Shown here piece by piece: positions 43,935 to 52,403 of a stretch of DNA of 64,000 nt. A program made the translations under genes and the position numbers. Numbering within the stretch: the stretch's first letter is position 1; every line of letters starts with the position of its first letter. Location of the stretch: positions 682,001 through 746,000 of the forward strand of contig NZ_FNOH01000003.1 of NCBI RefSeq assembly GCF_900106535.1, in the 5' to 3' direction. Source of the stretch: Myxococcus xanthus (GTDB lineage Bacteria > Myxococcota > Myxococcia > Myxococcales > Myxococcaceae). The notes under the pieces were generated by a model. The model made no database searches. It had not been told where the DNA came from and was given only the letters and a program-made list of their open reading frames with translations.

Positions 43935-45320
43935 TCAGGCCGCCGCCTGCTGTCCGGTCAGGTGCGCCAGGATGAGGTCGTGGACTTGCGTAGCGTGGAG
44001 TGTCTCTGCCTCGATCAGCTCGCCATGTCGTGTCATCAGCACCGGCCCATCCTCCGGGCCGGTGGGCAGGCCATGCGCCCCTTTGAGGAGGGAGCCGTCC
44101 ATCGAGACGACCTCCAGTCGCGAGCGTACGCCCAGCTTCTCCTTCACGACACTGCCCCCCAGTTCCAGCATGCGCAGACCCAGCTTCGGGTCCACGAACA
44201 TCTCCAGCGGGTCGTAGCCCGGCTTGCGGTAGATATCGACGGTGCGCGCGTAGTCCGGCGCACGCGCGTCATCGAGCCAGTAGAAGTACGTGAACCAGGC
44301 ATCCGGTTCCGCCAGGGCCACCAGCTCGCCCGAGCGTGGGTGGTCCAGATGGTGGGCGCGCTTGCCCTCGGCATCGAGCACCTGGGCCACCCCGGGCTCC
44401 GCCTCGACCAGCGCCTTGACCTCGTCCAGGAGCGCCGGGTTCCGGACATAGATGTGCGCGATTTGCATGTCCGCGACGGCGAACGCCTCACTGCCGCTGG
44501 GATAGACGACGTCACGGCCGCCCTCTTCCCGGATCGCCAGCCACCCTCGGCGGCGGAAGAGGCGGTTCAGGTGGACGGCCCGGGACACGGGGACCGCGCC
44601 GAACTCCGAGAGGATGATGACGCGCACGCCGCGCGACTCGTAGAAGCCAATCAGCTTCCCGACGACGTCGTCGATCTCCCGGAGGCTCTTGTGGATCTCC
44701 TTCGCGTTCGGTCCAAACGTGTGCGGCGTGTAGTCCAGGTGCGGAAGGAAGACGAGTGAGAGCGTGGGGCTGTGCCGCTGCTCCAGCCACATGGCGACGT
44801 CGGCGATCCACTCCGAGGAGCGGATGCTGTAGCGGGGTCCCCAGTAGTCATACGCGGGGAAGTTCCCCAGCGCCTCGACGAGCGGCTTGCGCAGGTGGAG
44901 CGGCTCCGTGAACACGTCAGGCACCACCCGCCCGTCCGCGGTGAAGGACGGCTGCGGCGTGATGGCGTAGTCCGCCTTCGAATACATGTTCATGAACCAG
45001 CACACGCGGGCGCAGGTGAAGCTGGGGTCGAGCTTGCGGGCGGCGTCCCAGAGCTGCGGCGTCTGCACGAGCCCATCGGATTGGGGCCAGAAGCGGACCT
45101 CTCCCAACTCCCGGTTGAGCCATCCATCTCCGACGATTCCGTGCTCGCTGGGATATCTTCCGGTCAGGAACGTCGCCTGCATGGTGCAGTTCAGCGCCGG
45201 CAGGACGGGCTGGAGCGGCACCATGCGCCCCCGCTCCACGAATGCCTGCATGTTTGGCGCCGAGGGGCCGACATACCTCGCGCTCAATCCAGGCAAATCC
45301 AAAACGACGCAACGTTCCAT
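43935..45320 (-). CDS. Type I phosphodiesterase/nucleotide pyrophosphatase family protein
   Basis: With ATG at 45320 the product is 461 residues and begins at once with the first metal-site strand (VVLDLPGLS). Other alkaline-phosphatase-superfamily marks are the nucleophile-site segment NCTMQATFLTGRYPSEHGI, HLDYTPHTFGPN (metal His/Asp) and ILSEFGAVPVSRAVHLN near residue 230. Proteins of this kind cleave phosphodiesters or phosphate esters and often act on activated or phosphorylated metabolites. A GTG at 45494 would add about 58 residues, but they show no recognisable feature and overlap strong palindromes. It is the first gene of the minus-strand biosynthetic operon, 52 bases ahead of the monooxygenase. 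The substrate is unknown; removal of a phosphate or nucleotide tag from an intermediate is possible. Confidence 0.82.
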   Translation of the reverse strand: MERCVVLDLPGLSARYVGPSAPNMQAFVERGRMVPLQPVLPALNCTMQATFLTGRYPSEHGIVGDGWLNRELGEVRFWPQSDGLVQTPQLWDAARKLDPSFTCARVCWFMNMYSKADYAITPQPSFTADGRVVPDVFTEPLHLRKPLVEALGNFPAYDYWGPRYSIRSSEWIADVAMWLEQRHSPTLSLVFLPHLDYTPHTFGPNAKEIHKSLREIDDVVGKLIGFYESRGVRVIILSEFGAVPVSRAVHLNRLFRRRGWLAIREEGGRDVVYPSGSEAFAVADMQIAHIYVRNPALLDEVKALVEAEPGVAQVLDAEGKRAHHLDHPRSGELVALAEPDAWFTYFYWLDDARAPDYARTVDIYRKPGYDPLEMFVDPKLGLRMLELGGSVVKEKLGVRSRLEVVSMDGSLLKGAHGLPTGPEDGPVLMTRHGELIEAETLHATQVHDLILAHLTGQQAAA

Positions 45321-45461
45321 GCCCGAAGCAAACTGCTCACGAGCAAACCAGTCAATCACCGACCAGGTTGGCCCATACCCTGGTCTGAGATGAGTGCTCA
45401 GCCAGTTCGACCAGGTCAGCCGCGTGTAGAATTTTACCGCGGCCATAGGCTGGAAAGCACT

Positions 45462-45479
45462 GGCGCGAGCGCTCGCGCC
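45462..45479. repeat. Perfect 18-base palindrome
   Basis: GGCGCGAGC followed by GCTCGCGCC reads the same on both strands. It could fold as a 7-base stem with a 4-base loop or bind a dimeric regulator. It lies about 140 bases upstream of the preferred start of the phosphodiesterase gene. High GC makes chance palindromes more likely, and if the longer GTG start is used the site would be coding. Confidence 0.6.
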
Positions 45480-45496
45480 GGGAATGAGTGACACCG

Positions 45497-45514
45497 TACC
45501 CAGTGCAATGGGTA
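45497..45514. repeat. Inverted repeat TACCCA-N6-TGGGTA
   Basis: Two perfect 6-base arms are separated by GTGCAA, giving an 18-base operator-sized dyad upstream of the minus-strand operon. On the minus strand it contains TTGCAC, which resembles a -35 box, but no good -10 follows. Confidence 0.5.
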
Positions 45515-45610
45515 GTGAAACGAAACGGAATACATGGTCTGGAGGGGCGGGTCATGGGCCTCATTTCAGCCCGTTTCCCCGCCGATCGCGGATGCGCGGC
45601 CGGCCTTCGC

Positions 45611-45622
45611 GACCACGTGGTC
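45611..45622. repeat. Perfect 12-base palindrome GACCACGTGGTC
   Basis: The palindrome has a CACGTG core and sits near the middle of the divergent spacer, about 290 bases from each start codon. It is a candidate regulator site; no binding protein is identified. Confidence 0.5.
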
Positions 45623-45919
45623 CGCGGCAGCGGAAAATCGCGTCCCGGCCCATTTGTAACTCATTGAGTCCACCTCGGGCCAGACCCAGCAGATAGGAAT
45701 TACCGAGCCCCGCACTTCAATCCCATCCAGCGCCACCTCAAAAGACACACTTCCCGACCACCATCCCCGAGGTTCTTGACGACTCGTTCCCGCGCACGCG
45801 AGACTTCGCCTGACTCCTCTCACGTCTCACCATCCATCTCCGAGGGCCATGCAGCGCGAGCGCAATGCGTTCGAAGCGCGCCCCCTCGTTGCTGTCACCC
45901 GTTGGAACGCCAGGAAAAC

Positions 45920-47059
45920 ATGGACTTCAGTTGGACTCACGAGCAGGTGGAGCTCTATGACCGTGCCCTCGCCTTCGCGCGAGCGCAGTTGCCCGAGGCC
46001 GCAAAGCCCAGCAAGGAAGCCCTGCCACGCGATTTGTGGCAACGCTGTGGTGAGTTCGGCTTCTTGGGGCTGCCCGTGCCCGCGGCGCATGGCGGACTGG
46101 GGCTGGACACACTGACCACTGCACGGGTGATGGAGGCGCTGGGGCGTGGCTGCGTGGACACCGGACTGGTGTTCTCCGTGGGAGCTCACCTCTTCGCCTG
46201 CGTGATGCCCATCCTGGAGAGCGGGGATGACGCGCAGAAGTCCCGGTACCTGCCCCGCCTGTGCTCGGGGGAATGGGTGGGCGCCAACGCCATCTCCGAA
46301 CCCGAAGCGGGCTCGGATGTGTTTGCCCTGAAGACGCGCGCGGTGCGGGACGGCGACAGCTACGTGCTCGATGGTGGCAAGAGCTACGTCACCAATGGCC
46401 CCTCCGCGGACGTCTTCCTCGTCTACGCCGCCACGCAGCCGGCCCATGGGTACATGGGCCTGAGCGCCTTCCTCGTCGAGAAGGACACGCCGGGACTGTC
46501 CGTCGGGCGCGCCTTCGAGAAGATGGGGCTGTCCACGTCGCCCATCGCCCCCATCTACCTGGAGGGGTGCCGTGTCCCGGAGTCCGCGCGGCTGGGTGCG
46601 GAGGGCCAGGGCGCGGCGATGTTCAAGCGCTCCATGCAGTGGGAGCGCGCGTGCCTCTTCGCCGCCTACGTGGGCGTGATGGAGCGGGTGCTCGAACAGA
46701 CGGCGGACTTCGCCCGGACCCGCAAGCAGTTCAAGAAGGCCCTGGGGAAGAACCAGGCCATCTCCCACAAGCTGGCGGACATGAAGCAGCGGCTGGAGGC
46801 ATCCCGGCTGCTGCTGTACCAGGCCTGCTGGAAGATGGACCGAGGCCAGGACGCCGTCATGGAAGTGTCCCTGGCCAAGCTGGCCATCAGCGAGGCCGCC
46901 ATCCAGAGCGGCCTGGACGCCATCCAGATTCACGGCGGCATGGGCTACGTGGCCGAAACGGGCATCGAGCGCGTGCTGCGTGACGCCATTCCCAGCGCCA
47001 TCTTCTCCGGCACCTCCGAAATCCAACGCGACATCATCGCCAACCAGCTCGGCCTATGA
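45920..47059 (+). CDS. Acyl-CoA dehydrogenase-fold prolyl-carrier dehydrogenase (PltE-like)
   Basis: The 379-residue flavoprotein starts at ATG 45920 behind AGGA; the upstream in-frame extension from 45776 has no family character. It shows acyl-CoA dehydrogenase signatures (SEPEAGSD, WERACLFAAYVGVMER, FARTRKQFKKALGKNQ, IHGGMGY) and, from memory, matches prolyl-S-PCP dehydrogenases such as PltE more closely than fatty-acid enzymes, notably MDF at the start, the WERACLFAA block and FSGTSEIQ at the end. Those enzymes use FAD to oxidise prolyl-S-carrier to pyrrolyl-2-carboxyl-S-carrier. The next gene, overlapping by ATGA, is the matching prolyl-AMP ligase. The PltE-like role is established for the family and inferred here from sequence and context. 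Confidence 0.9.
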   Translation: MDFSWTHEQVELYDRALAFARAQLPEAAKPSKEALPRDLWQRCGEFGFLGLPVPAAHGGLGLDTLTTARVMEALGRGCVDTGLVFSVGAHLFACVMPILESGDDAQKSRYLPRLCSGEWVGANAISEPEAGSDVFALKTRAVRDGDSYVLDGGKSYVTNGPSADVFLVYAATQPAHGYMGLSAFLVEKDTPGLSVGRAFEKMGLSTSPIAPIYLEGCRVPESARLGAEGQGAAMFKRSMQWERACLFAAYVGVMERVLEQTADFARTRKQFKKALGKNQAISHKLADMKQRLEASRLLLYQACWKMDRGQDAVMEVSLAKLAISEAAIQSGLDAIQIHGGMGYVAETGIERVLRDAIPSAIFSGTSEIQRDIIANQLGL

Positions 47060-48570
47060 CACTCGACCAAATCGTCATCCGTGCAGCGGCGAAGGCTCCC
47101 GAGTCCATCGCCATCAAGGGTCCCGACGGGACCCTCACCTACGGCCAGTTGGACGCGCTCGCCAACCGCATCGCCCGCGCGCTCCAGGAGCTGGGCGTGA
47201 AGCAGGGAGACCGCGTGGGGCTGTGGACGGAAAAGTCCGTGCGCGCCGTCGCCGCGATGCAGGGCATTGCCCGGCTGGGCGCCGCCTACGTCCCCTTGGA
47301 CCCGCTGAACCCCGCGACGCGAACGCGGCTCATCCTCGACGACTGCGGCATTGACGTGATGGTGACCACCACCACGCGCGCGTCCGAGCTCCACAACGCC
47401 GGCGTGAGCCGGCTGCGCTACCTGCTGGTGGACGACAAGGGGCCCGAGATCTGCTGGAACCGGCTGTCCGGTTTTTCATCTGAGCCGCTGCCGCCGCACG
47501 GCGCGGGCGACCACGACCTGGCGTACATCCTCTACACGTCAGGCTCCACGGGAACGCCCAAGGGCGTGTGCATCAGCCAGCGGAACGCGATGGCCTTCAT
47601 CGAGTGGTGCCATGCGCTCCTGGGCACCACACCGGAGGACCGCTTCAGCAACCACGCGCCGTTCTTCTTCGACCTCTCGGTGCTGGACCTGTATGCGGCC
47701 TTCATGGGCGGCGCGTCCGTCACGCTCATCCCGGAGGCGCTGGCCTTCGCGCCGGAGAAGCTGGTGGAGCTGGTCCTCCGCGAGCGGTTCACCTGTTGGT
47801 ACTCGGTGCCGTCGGCGCTGATGCTGATGATGCAGGAAGGCGGCCTGCTGAAGCATGGGGCGCTGCCCTTCCGCGCCGTGCTCTTCGCCGGCGAGCCGTT
47901 CCCCATCCGGCACCTGCGCCCGCTTCGTGAGCACCTGCCACAGGCGCGGTTCTTCAACCTCTATGGACCCACGGAGACCAACGTCTGCACCTTCCATGAG
48001 GTGACGGACATTTCGCCCCACCGCACCGAGCCGGTGCCCATTGGCCGAGCGAGCTGTGGCAACCGCGTGTGGTTGGCCCGGCCGCCGCCGGGCTCAGAGG
48101 AAGCGCGGGAGGAAGGCGACGGCGTGGGCGAGCTGATGGTGGAAGGCCCCACGGTGATGCTGGGCTACTGGGGCCAGCCCCGCCATGGGAGCGGGCCGTA
48201 TGCCACGGGGGACCGCTGCCGCGAGGTGCCGGACGGCACGTTCGAATACCTGGGCCGCCGCGACAACATGCTGAAGGTGCGCGGGCGCCGCATCGAAGCG
48301 GGCGAAATCGAAGCGGCGCTGCTCACGCACCCGGACATCCGCGAGGCAGGCGTGATTGCCACCGGCTCCGGCCTGGAAGCGCGGCTGGTGGCCTTCGTGG
48401 TCAGCGGCGCCAGCAAGCCCCCTTCCCTGCTCAAGGTGAAGAAGCACTGCGCGGAGCGGTTGCCTCGCTACATGATTGTCGACGAGGTCCGCGTGCTGCC
48501 CGAGCTGCCCCGGACTCCCAACGGCAAGCTCAACCGGCGCGCGCTCAGGGAACTGACGCAGGCGCCTTGA
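47056..48570 (+). CDS. L-prolyl-AMP ligase (PltF-like stand-alone adenylation enzyme)
   Basis: The 504-residue stand-alone adenylation enzyme has YTSGSTGTPKG near residue 160, HFDLSV-type core (FFFDLSVLDLY), LYGPTETNVC, TGDRC, GRRDNMLKVRGRRIE and the catalytic Lys in PNGKLNRRAL near the end. The pocket residues read D-L-L-Y-L-A-L-V-C, the same set I recall for PltF-type ligases that activate proline for pyrrole formation. It would adenylate L-proline and load a free carrier protein, after which the upstream dehydrogenase oxidises it. The start overlaps the dehydrogenase stop (ATGA). The only free carrier gene visible lies 45 kb away at 1891, on the other side of the synthase operon. A strong hairpin follows 10 bases after the stop. 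Confidence 0.92.
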   Translation: MTLDQIVIRAAAKAPESIAIKGPDGTLTYGQLDALANRIARALQELGVKQGDRVGLWTEKSVRAVAAMQGIARLGAAYVPLDPLNPATRTRLILDDCGIDVMVTTTTRASELHNAGVSRLRYLLVDDKGPEICWNRLSGFSSEPLPPHGAGDHDLAYILYTSGSTGTPKGVCISQRNAMAFIEWCHALLGTTPEDRFSNHAPFFFDLSVLDLYAAFMGGASVTLIPEALAFAPEKLVELVLRERFTCWYSVPSALMLMMQEGGLLKHGALPFRAVLFAGEPFPIRHLRPLREHLPQARFFNLYGPTETNVCTFHEVTDISPHRTEPVPIGRASCGNRVWLARPPPGSEEAREEGDGVGELMVEGPTVMLGYWGQPRHGSGPYATGDRCREVPDGTFEYLGRRDNMLKVRGRRIEAGEIEAALLTHPDIREAGVIATGSGLEARLVAFVVSGASKPPSLLKVKKHCAERLPRYMIVDEVRVLPELPRTPNGKLNRRALRELTQAP

Positions 48571-48579
48571 GCCGGTGAC

Positions 48580-48604
48580 GGGCCGCCAGGGAGCCTGGCG
48601 GCCC
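48580..48604 (+). terminator. Strong hairpin after the prolyl-ligase gene
   Basis: A perfect 11-base stem (GGGCCGCCAGG/CCTGGCGGCCC) encloses a 3-base GAG loop, starting 10 bases after the ligase stop. It is followed only by TCCCC rather than a T-run, so it may be a weak intrinsic or RNA-stabilising terminator. It marks the likely right edge of the biosynthetic cluster. Confidence 0.7.
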
Positions 48605-48713
48605 TCCCCACACCGTCCGTGCAACCGCCCCATGCCTGCCCGCCTGCCCACAACGTCTCCTCGACTTCGTACAGGCCCCCGACCATGATGGCCGCGCGCG
48701 TCAACCGGGCCAC

Positions 48714-51700
48714 ATGGATTCCACCACAGCTGAACGTCCTCGCCGGCGGTGGGCTCGAATCATCGCGGGCGTGGTTTTTACAATCCTAGTCGTGCTCCCC
48801 GCGCTGGCACTGGTCGCTGCCGTGGTGGTGTTGCGCAACCTGGACAGTCCCTGGCTGAAGCAGCCCATTGTCTCCGAGGTGAAGGCGGCCACCGGGCTCC
48901 AGGTGGACTACCAGGTCGCCCAGGTCGAGCTCCTCTCGGGGTTGAAGTTGGGTGGGCTGGTGGTGCTGACACCCGCTCCGTTCCATACCGCCGCGCCCGA
49001 GTTGCTGCGCGTCGGCACGTTGGAGGCGCACTGGTCGCCCCGTGCGCTGGTGACCGGTCCCATCCGGATTGAGCGGGTGGTGGTGCGGGACGTGGCGCTC
49101 GCCCTGGTCGCTGACGATTCAGGCGCCACCTCCCTCACGGGACTGACGGGACCTGAAGCCCCAGAGCCGCCGCCCGTTGAAGCGCCGGTGAGTGCCTCCC
49201 AGCAGGTCGCCAACCTCCTGGGAGCGCCGCTTCCTGTCGGGCACGTCGATGTGACGGGCGTGTCGCTGAGCTACGTCCGCGTCCAGCGTGGCGAAGTCGC
49301 CGAGCGCTGGTCCCTGGGCGGGCTCGCGGCGCGGGTCGAAGCGAAGCAACACGACGGGGAATGGAAGGTCTTCGCGAACCTGGGCCAGGCGGGCGCCCCG
49401 CTGCCGCTGGAACTGCGCCACGAAGGCGCCGCCACGCCCCCGGCCCTCGCGGAGTTGGCGTTCGCCCTTTCGCTGGAGGCTGGTGCTTCGGCCGCTCGCG
49501 CGCAGGTGGACCTCGATGTCACCCAGCAGACCTTCGACCCACGCTTCTCGGTCCGGTCGCTGCTTCACGGCGCGGTGGCCGCGCGGTTCGATGTCGAGAA
49601 GCGCCACATCGCCGTGGAGCTGGAGCGCACCCAGTTGACGGACAGCGCGGAGCTCGAGGCCCAGGCCGTGCTCCCGGATGCCGCGGACGCGCCCCCGGTC
49701 GTGACACGCGCCCTGGCGGACATCGAGCTTGGAAGGCTGCTGGCGGCAATCCCTCCCGAATGGCGTCCGTTCACGCTCGAGCGCGGCAAGGTCAAGCTGG
49801 ACGCACAAGACGTCACCCTGAGCGCGATGCCTCAACTGGGGCCTCGCGGCAGACTGGGCCTGGACGTGGACGTCGCGTCGCTCCGGGTGACGGGTGAGCC
49901 AGTCCGGCTGGCGCTCGGCGGAGGACGCGTCACCCTGGTGGCGACACCTGATCCGCGGCAAGGGCTCTCCGCGCAGCTGACGTTCGGAATCGATGGCCTC
50001 GACGTGGGAGGCCCCACGGCCCTGCGGATTCCAAAGGCCCACGGTGAAGTGAAGGGACATCAGCTCCGCCCAGAGCCCTCATCCCCGCTCCAGGTCGCCG
50101 GGAACGCGAGCCTGTCGGGCATGGTGGAGTCCCTGGACCTCCGGACTCCCGACCTCCGAGCGCAGGCCGAACGGATGGGCTTCCAGCTCAGCGCGCCGCT
50201 GGCGGCAGCACCTCCCCTCGCACTGAGCGCGAACGTGCCCGTCGGGGCGCTCCATGTGTCGTCGCCGGATGGGCGCACGCTGCTGAAAGGCCCCGTGCGC
50301 GTGAAGCTCGATGCGTCGAACGCGTTCCCACAGCTCGACGAGCCCCAGCTCAGCCGAGGCCGCGCGCAGCTCGTGCTCGACATCGGCGACATTCAGGCGT
50401 CCCTGGATGCCACCAAGGACACCGACGCGGTGTCTTACACCCTGGCCGCTCGGACCCCGGACCTCGCCGCCGCCCGCCCCTTCATTCCCGACTCGGTCGC
50501 GGCGCGCATTCCGTGGCGGCACCTGGGCGTGAGCCTGGACTCCAAGGGCAGCGTGAAGGCGCTCTTCTCATCCGCGCCCCGGCTGGAGCACCGCACGGAG
50601 CTGAAGCTGCAACGGCCCGCGTGGGACAACGTGACGGCCAGCGACGTCGCCGTCGTGATGCGCTCGCGGGGTGACGCCTGGCGCCACCAGGGCGATGTGG
50701 ACCTGCGAATCGAAGGGCTCCGGACTGGTGAGAAGGACATGGGGCTCCAGCATCAGACGCTGACCCTGGACCTCAACCGCCGGAAGCCCGCGTTCCGGTT
50801 GGGCCTCACCAGTCATGAAGGGCCGAAGGTCATGCTGGACGCCGCGGCGGCGTTCGACCGGAAGGCCCGCGCCCTTCGCATCGACGTGAAGGGCGACATT
50901 CCCCCACTGGGCCCCCTGGCGCCCTTGCTGGCCATGGCGCAGGTGCCCCCGGAGCTGGATGCCGGGCGGCTCGCGGTGGGCATCGAGCTGCACGGCACGC
51001 TTCGCGGCGTGCTCACGGGTGTCACAGCCGATGGCACCCCGCGACTCGCCCCGGACCCGGCGCGTACCGCCAGCTTCGATGGAACAGCGGTGGTGAGCGC
51101 GCGGGGCCTGCGCTGGAGGCAGGACGCCCTTTCGCTCAACGTTCCCGCGCTGCATTGGCAGCTGGCGTCTCGCGTCGAAGGTCCCAAGCGAACCGTTCAC
51201 AGTGACCTGCGCGTGGAGAAGCTCACGGTCGGATTGAGCGATCGGCGGCTGTCCTTCTCGGAGCTGACCAGCGACACCACCGCCAGCTTCGCCGAGGCGC
51301 TGGAAGCGGATGACATCGAGCTGAAGCAGCACTTGAAGCTTCGCGCGCTCGAACAGAACCCGGCGCTGCCCTATCCGGTCCAGGACGTGGAAGCGACGTT
51401 CTCCGCGCGGCGCAAGCCCACGGGCGTCATCCATGTTCCCCAGCTCCAACTGACCAACGCGGGGACCAGCACCCATTTAAAGGTCCGGGGGCGGCTCGAC
51501 CTCAGCGAGGACCGGCGCCGCCTGGGGCTCCGGGGCGAGCTGTCGCAGGACATGGCCAGGCTCGCGCGCCCCGGGATGCTGGAGGGAAGCGGCAAGGTCA
51601 CCGTCGACTTCCGCGTGGGCTCACCCGACCTCGTCGTCTTCCGGACCGTCTCCAACCTGCTCCTCCAGGACTTGAACCTGCGCCTGCCCGAGCAGGGGTT

Positions 51701-52403
51701 CGAGATTGAAGGGATGGACGGCAACGTCCCGCTCACCGAGAACCTCGAGTTCAGCGAGGGACAACTGCGGCTGCTGAGCGACATCGACGTGAACCCGTAC
51801 CCGATGCTTCGTTTCGCCGACCAGCATCCCCTGCTCTCCCGCAGCGGGTATGTGTCCGCCAAACGCATCAGCACGCCGCTCGTCGCCGTCGCGCCCCTGG
51901 CGGGGAACCTGTCCATCGACCAGCACGTCGTCTCCATGACGCAGTTGGAGATGGGGGTTCGCGGTGGGCGCATCACCGGACAGTGGCTCCTGGACTGGCA
52001 AGGCAAGCACTCCACCCTGGAGGCCCGCGTGCGAGCCACCGGGGTCCAGTCCTCCCGAGGCGAGCCCTTCGACGGCAATGCCGCCGTGGTCATCTCCGCG
52101 AAGGACCGCAGCATCAATGGCCGCGCGGAGATTCTGCGCATTGGCAACCGCCACCTGCTGGACCTGCTCGACATCGAAGACCCCCGCCATGTCAACCCCG
52201 CCACCAACCGGGTCCGCTATGCCTTGCGGCTGGGCTACCCGGAGCACGTGCGGGTGAGCTTCAACCACGGCTTCGGCAGCCTGCGCATCACCATGGGCGG
52301 CCTGGCGAAGCTGCTCAGCATCGACGAAATCCGAGGCATCCCCATGGGCCCCATCGTCGACCAGCTCATCAAATCCATGACTCCTCCGGAGACCACGCCA
52401 TGA
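48714..52403 (+). CDS. Large AsmA/YdbH-like membrane-anchored intermembrane protein
   Basis: The 1229-residue protein has a short basic N-terminus, one membrane segment (about residues 14-40) and then a very long region of alternating beta strands with phrases such as GRLGLDVDVASLRV and GGRITGQWLLDW, typical of the AsmA/TamB/YdbH bridge proteins that span the periplasm. The C-terminal block (ISAKDRSINGRAEILRIGN onward, then HVRVSFNHGFGSLRI) resembles the end of YdbH/DUF748-type proteins. Family members move phospholipid between inner and outer membrane. The next gene, overlapping by ATGA, encodes a YdbL-like (DUF1318) lipoprotein, as in the E. coli ydbH-ynbE-ydbL set, which strengthens the call. 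Length is greater than E. coli YdbH. No link to the natural-product cluster is evident. Confidence 0.75.
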   Translation: MDSTTAERPRRRWARIIAGVVFTILVVLPALALVAAVVVLRNLDSPWLKQPIVSEVKAATGLQVDYQVAQVELLSGLKLGGLVVLTPAPFHTAAPELLRVGTLEAHWSPRALVTGPIRIERVVVRDVALALVADDSGATSLTGLTGPEAPEPPPVEAPVSASQQVANLLGAPLPVGHVDVTGVSLSYVRVQRGEVAERWSLGGLAARVEAKQHDGEWKVFANLGQAGAPLPLELRHEGAATPPALAELAFALSLEAGASAARAQVDLDVTQQTFDPRFSVRSLLHGAVAARFDVEKRHIAVELERTQLTDSAELEAQAVLPDAADAPPVVTRALADIELGRLLAAIPPEWRPFTLERGKVKLDAQDVTLSAMPQLGPRGRLGLDVDVASLRVTGEPVRLALGGGRVTLVATPDPRQGLSAQLTFGIDGLDVGGPTALRIPKAHGEVKGHQLRPEPSSPLQVAGNASLSGMVESLDLRTPDLRAQAERMGFQLSAPLAAAPPLALSANVPVGALHVSSPDGRTLLKGPVRVKLDASNAFPQLDEPQLSRGRAQLVLDIGDIQASLDATKDTDAVSYTLAARTPDLAAARPFIPDSVAARIPWRHLGVSLDSKGSVKALFSSAPRLEHRTELKLQRPAWDNVTASDVAVVMRSRGDAWRHQGDVDLRIEGLRTGEKDMGLQHQTLTLDLNRRKPAFRLGLTSHEGPKVMLDAAAAFDRKARALRIDVKGDIPPLGPLAPLLAMAQVPPELDAGRLAVGIELHGTLRGVLTGVTADGTPRLAPDPARTASFDGTAVVSARGLRWRQDALSLNVPALHWQLASRVEGPKRTVHSDLRVEKLTVGLSDRRLSFSELTSDTTASFAEALEADDIELKQHLKLRALEQNPALPYPVQDVEATFSARRKPTGVIHVPQLQLTNAGTSTHLKVRGRLDLSEDRRRLGLRGELSQDMARLARPGMLEGSGKVTVDFRVGSPDLVVFRTVSNLLLQDLNLRLPEQGFEIEGMDGNVPLTENLEFSEGQLRLLSDIDVNPYPMLRFADQHPLLSRSGYVSAKRISTPLVAVAPLAGNLSIDQHVVSMTQLEMGVRGGRITGQWLLDWQGKHSTLEARVRATGVQSSRGEPFDGNAAVVISAKDRSINGRAEILRIGNRHLLDLLDIEDPRHVNPATNRVRYALRLGYPEHVRVSFNHGFGSLRITMGGLAKLLSIDEIRGIPMGPIVDQLIKSMTPPETTP

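Larger units (their letters stand above)
45321..45919. promoter_or_regulatory. Divergent intergenic control region between the two biosynthetic operons
   Basis: About 600 bases lie between the minus-strand operon start and the plus-strand dehydrogenase, in a window that otherwise has almost no spacers. No convincing small gene is seen; ORFs here are extensions of the flanking genes or shadows. The AT content is locally higher (for example around 45428-45436 and 45650-45665). The region carries three inverted repeats listed separately and a TTGACG at 45776 on the plus strand without a good matching -10 box. It is the only place from which both operons could be controlled together. Confidence 0.6.
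1106..48570. other. Pyrrole-primed hybrid NRPS-PKS gene cluster (DKxanthene-like)
   Basis: The span holds a coherent set of natural-product genes: type II thioesterase and free carrier protein on the left plus strand, a 43-kb minus-strand operon of five PKS proteins, one NRPS-PKS hybrid, one terminal NRPS and six accessory genes, and prolyl-carrier dehydrogenase plus prolyl-AMP ligase on the right plus strand. Proline-to-pyrrole genes, a heterocyclisation module, four KS-AT-DH-KR-ACP modules and an asparagine-like terminal A domain together predict a pyrrole-azole(oline)-polyene-asparagine product. That is the general architecture of DKxanthenes. The product assignment is inference from domain content and remembered family knowledge. 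The last evident member is the ligase, followed by a terminator hairpin; the left border is taken at the thioesterase. Confidence 0.75.

Noticed and set aside
45321-45494. 58-residue N-terminal extension of the phosphodiesterase from a GTG at 45494
   Set aside because: The family fold begins at the ATG at 45320; the extension has no signal peptide or motif and covers two strong dyads.
45776-45804. Sigma-70 promoter starting at TTGACG
   Set aside because: The -35-like box is good, but no acceptable -10 hexamer lies at 16-18 bases, so I do not call a promoter.
45920-48570. Aminomalonyl/hydroxymalonyl-ACP extender pathway from dehydrogenase plus ligase
   Set aside because: The ligase pocket reads like prolyl ligases and the dehydrogenase matches prolyl-carrier dehydrogenases; the 3-hydroxyacyl dehydrogenase needed for such extenders is absent.
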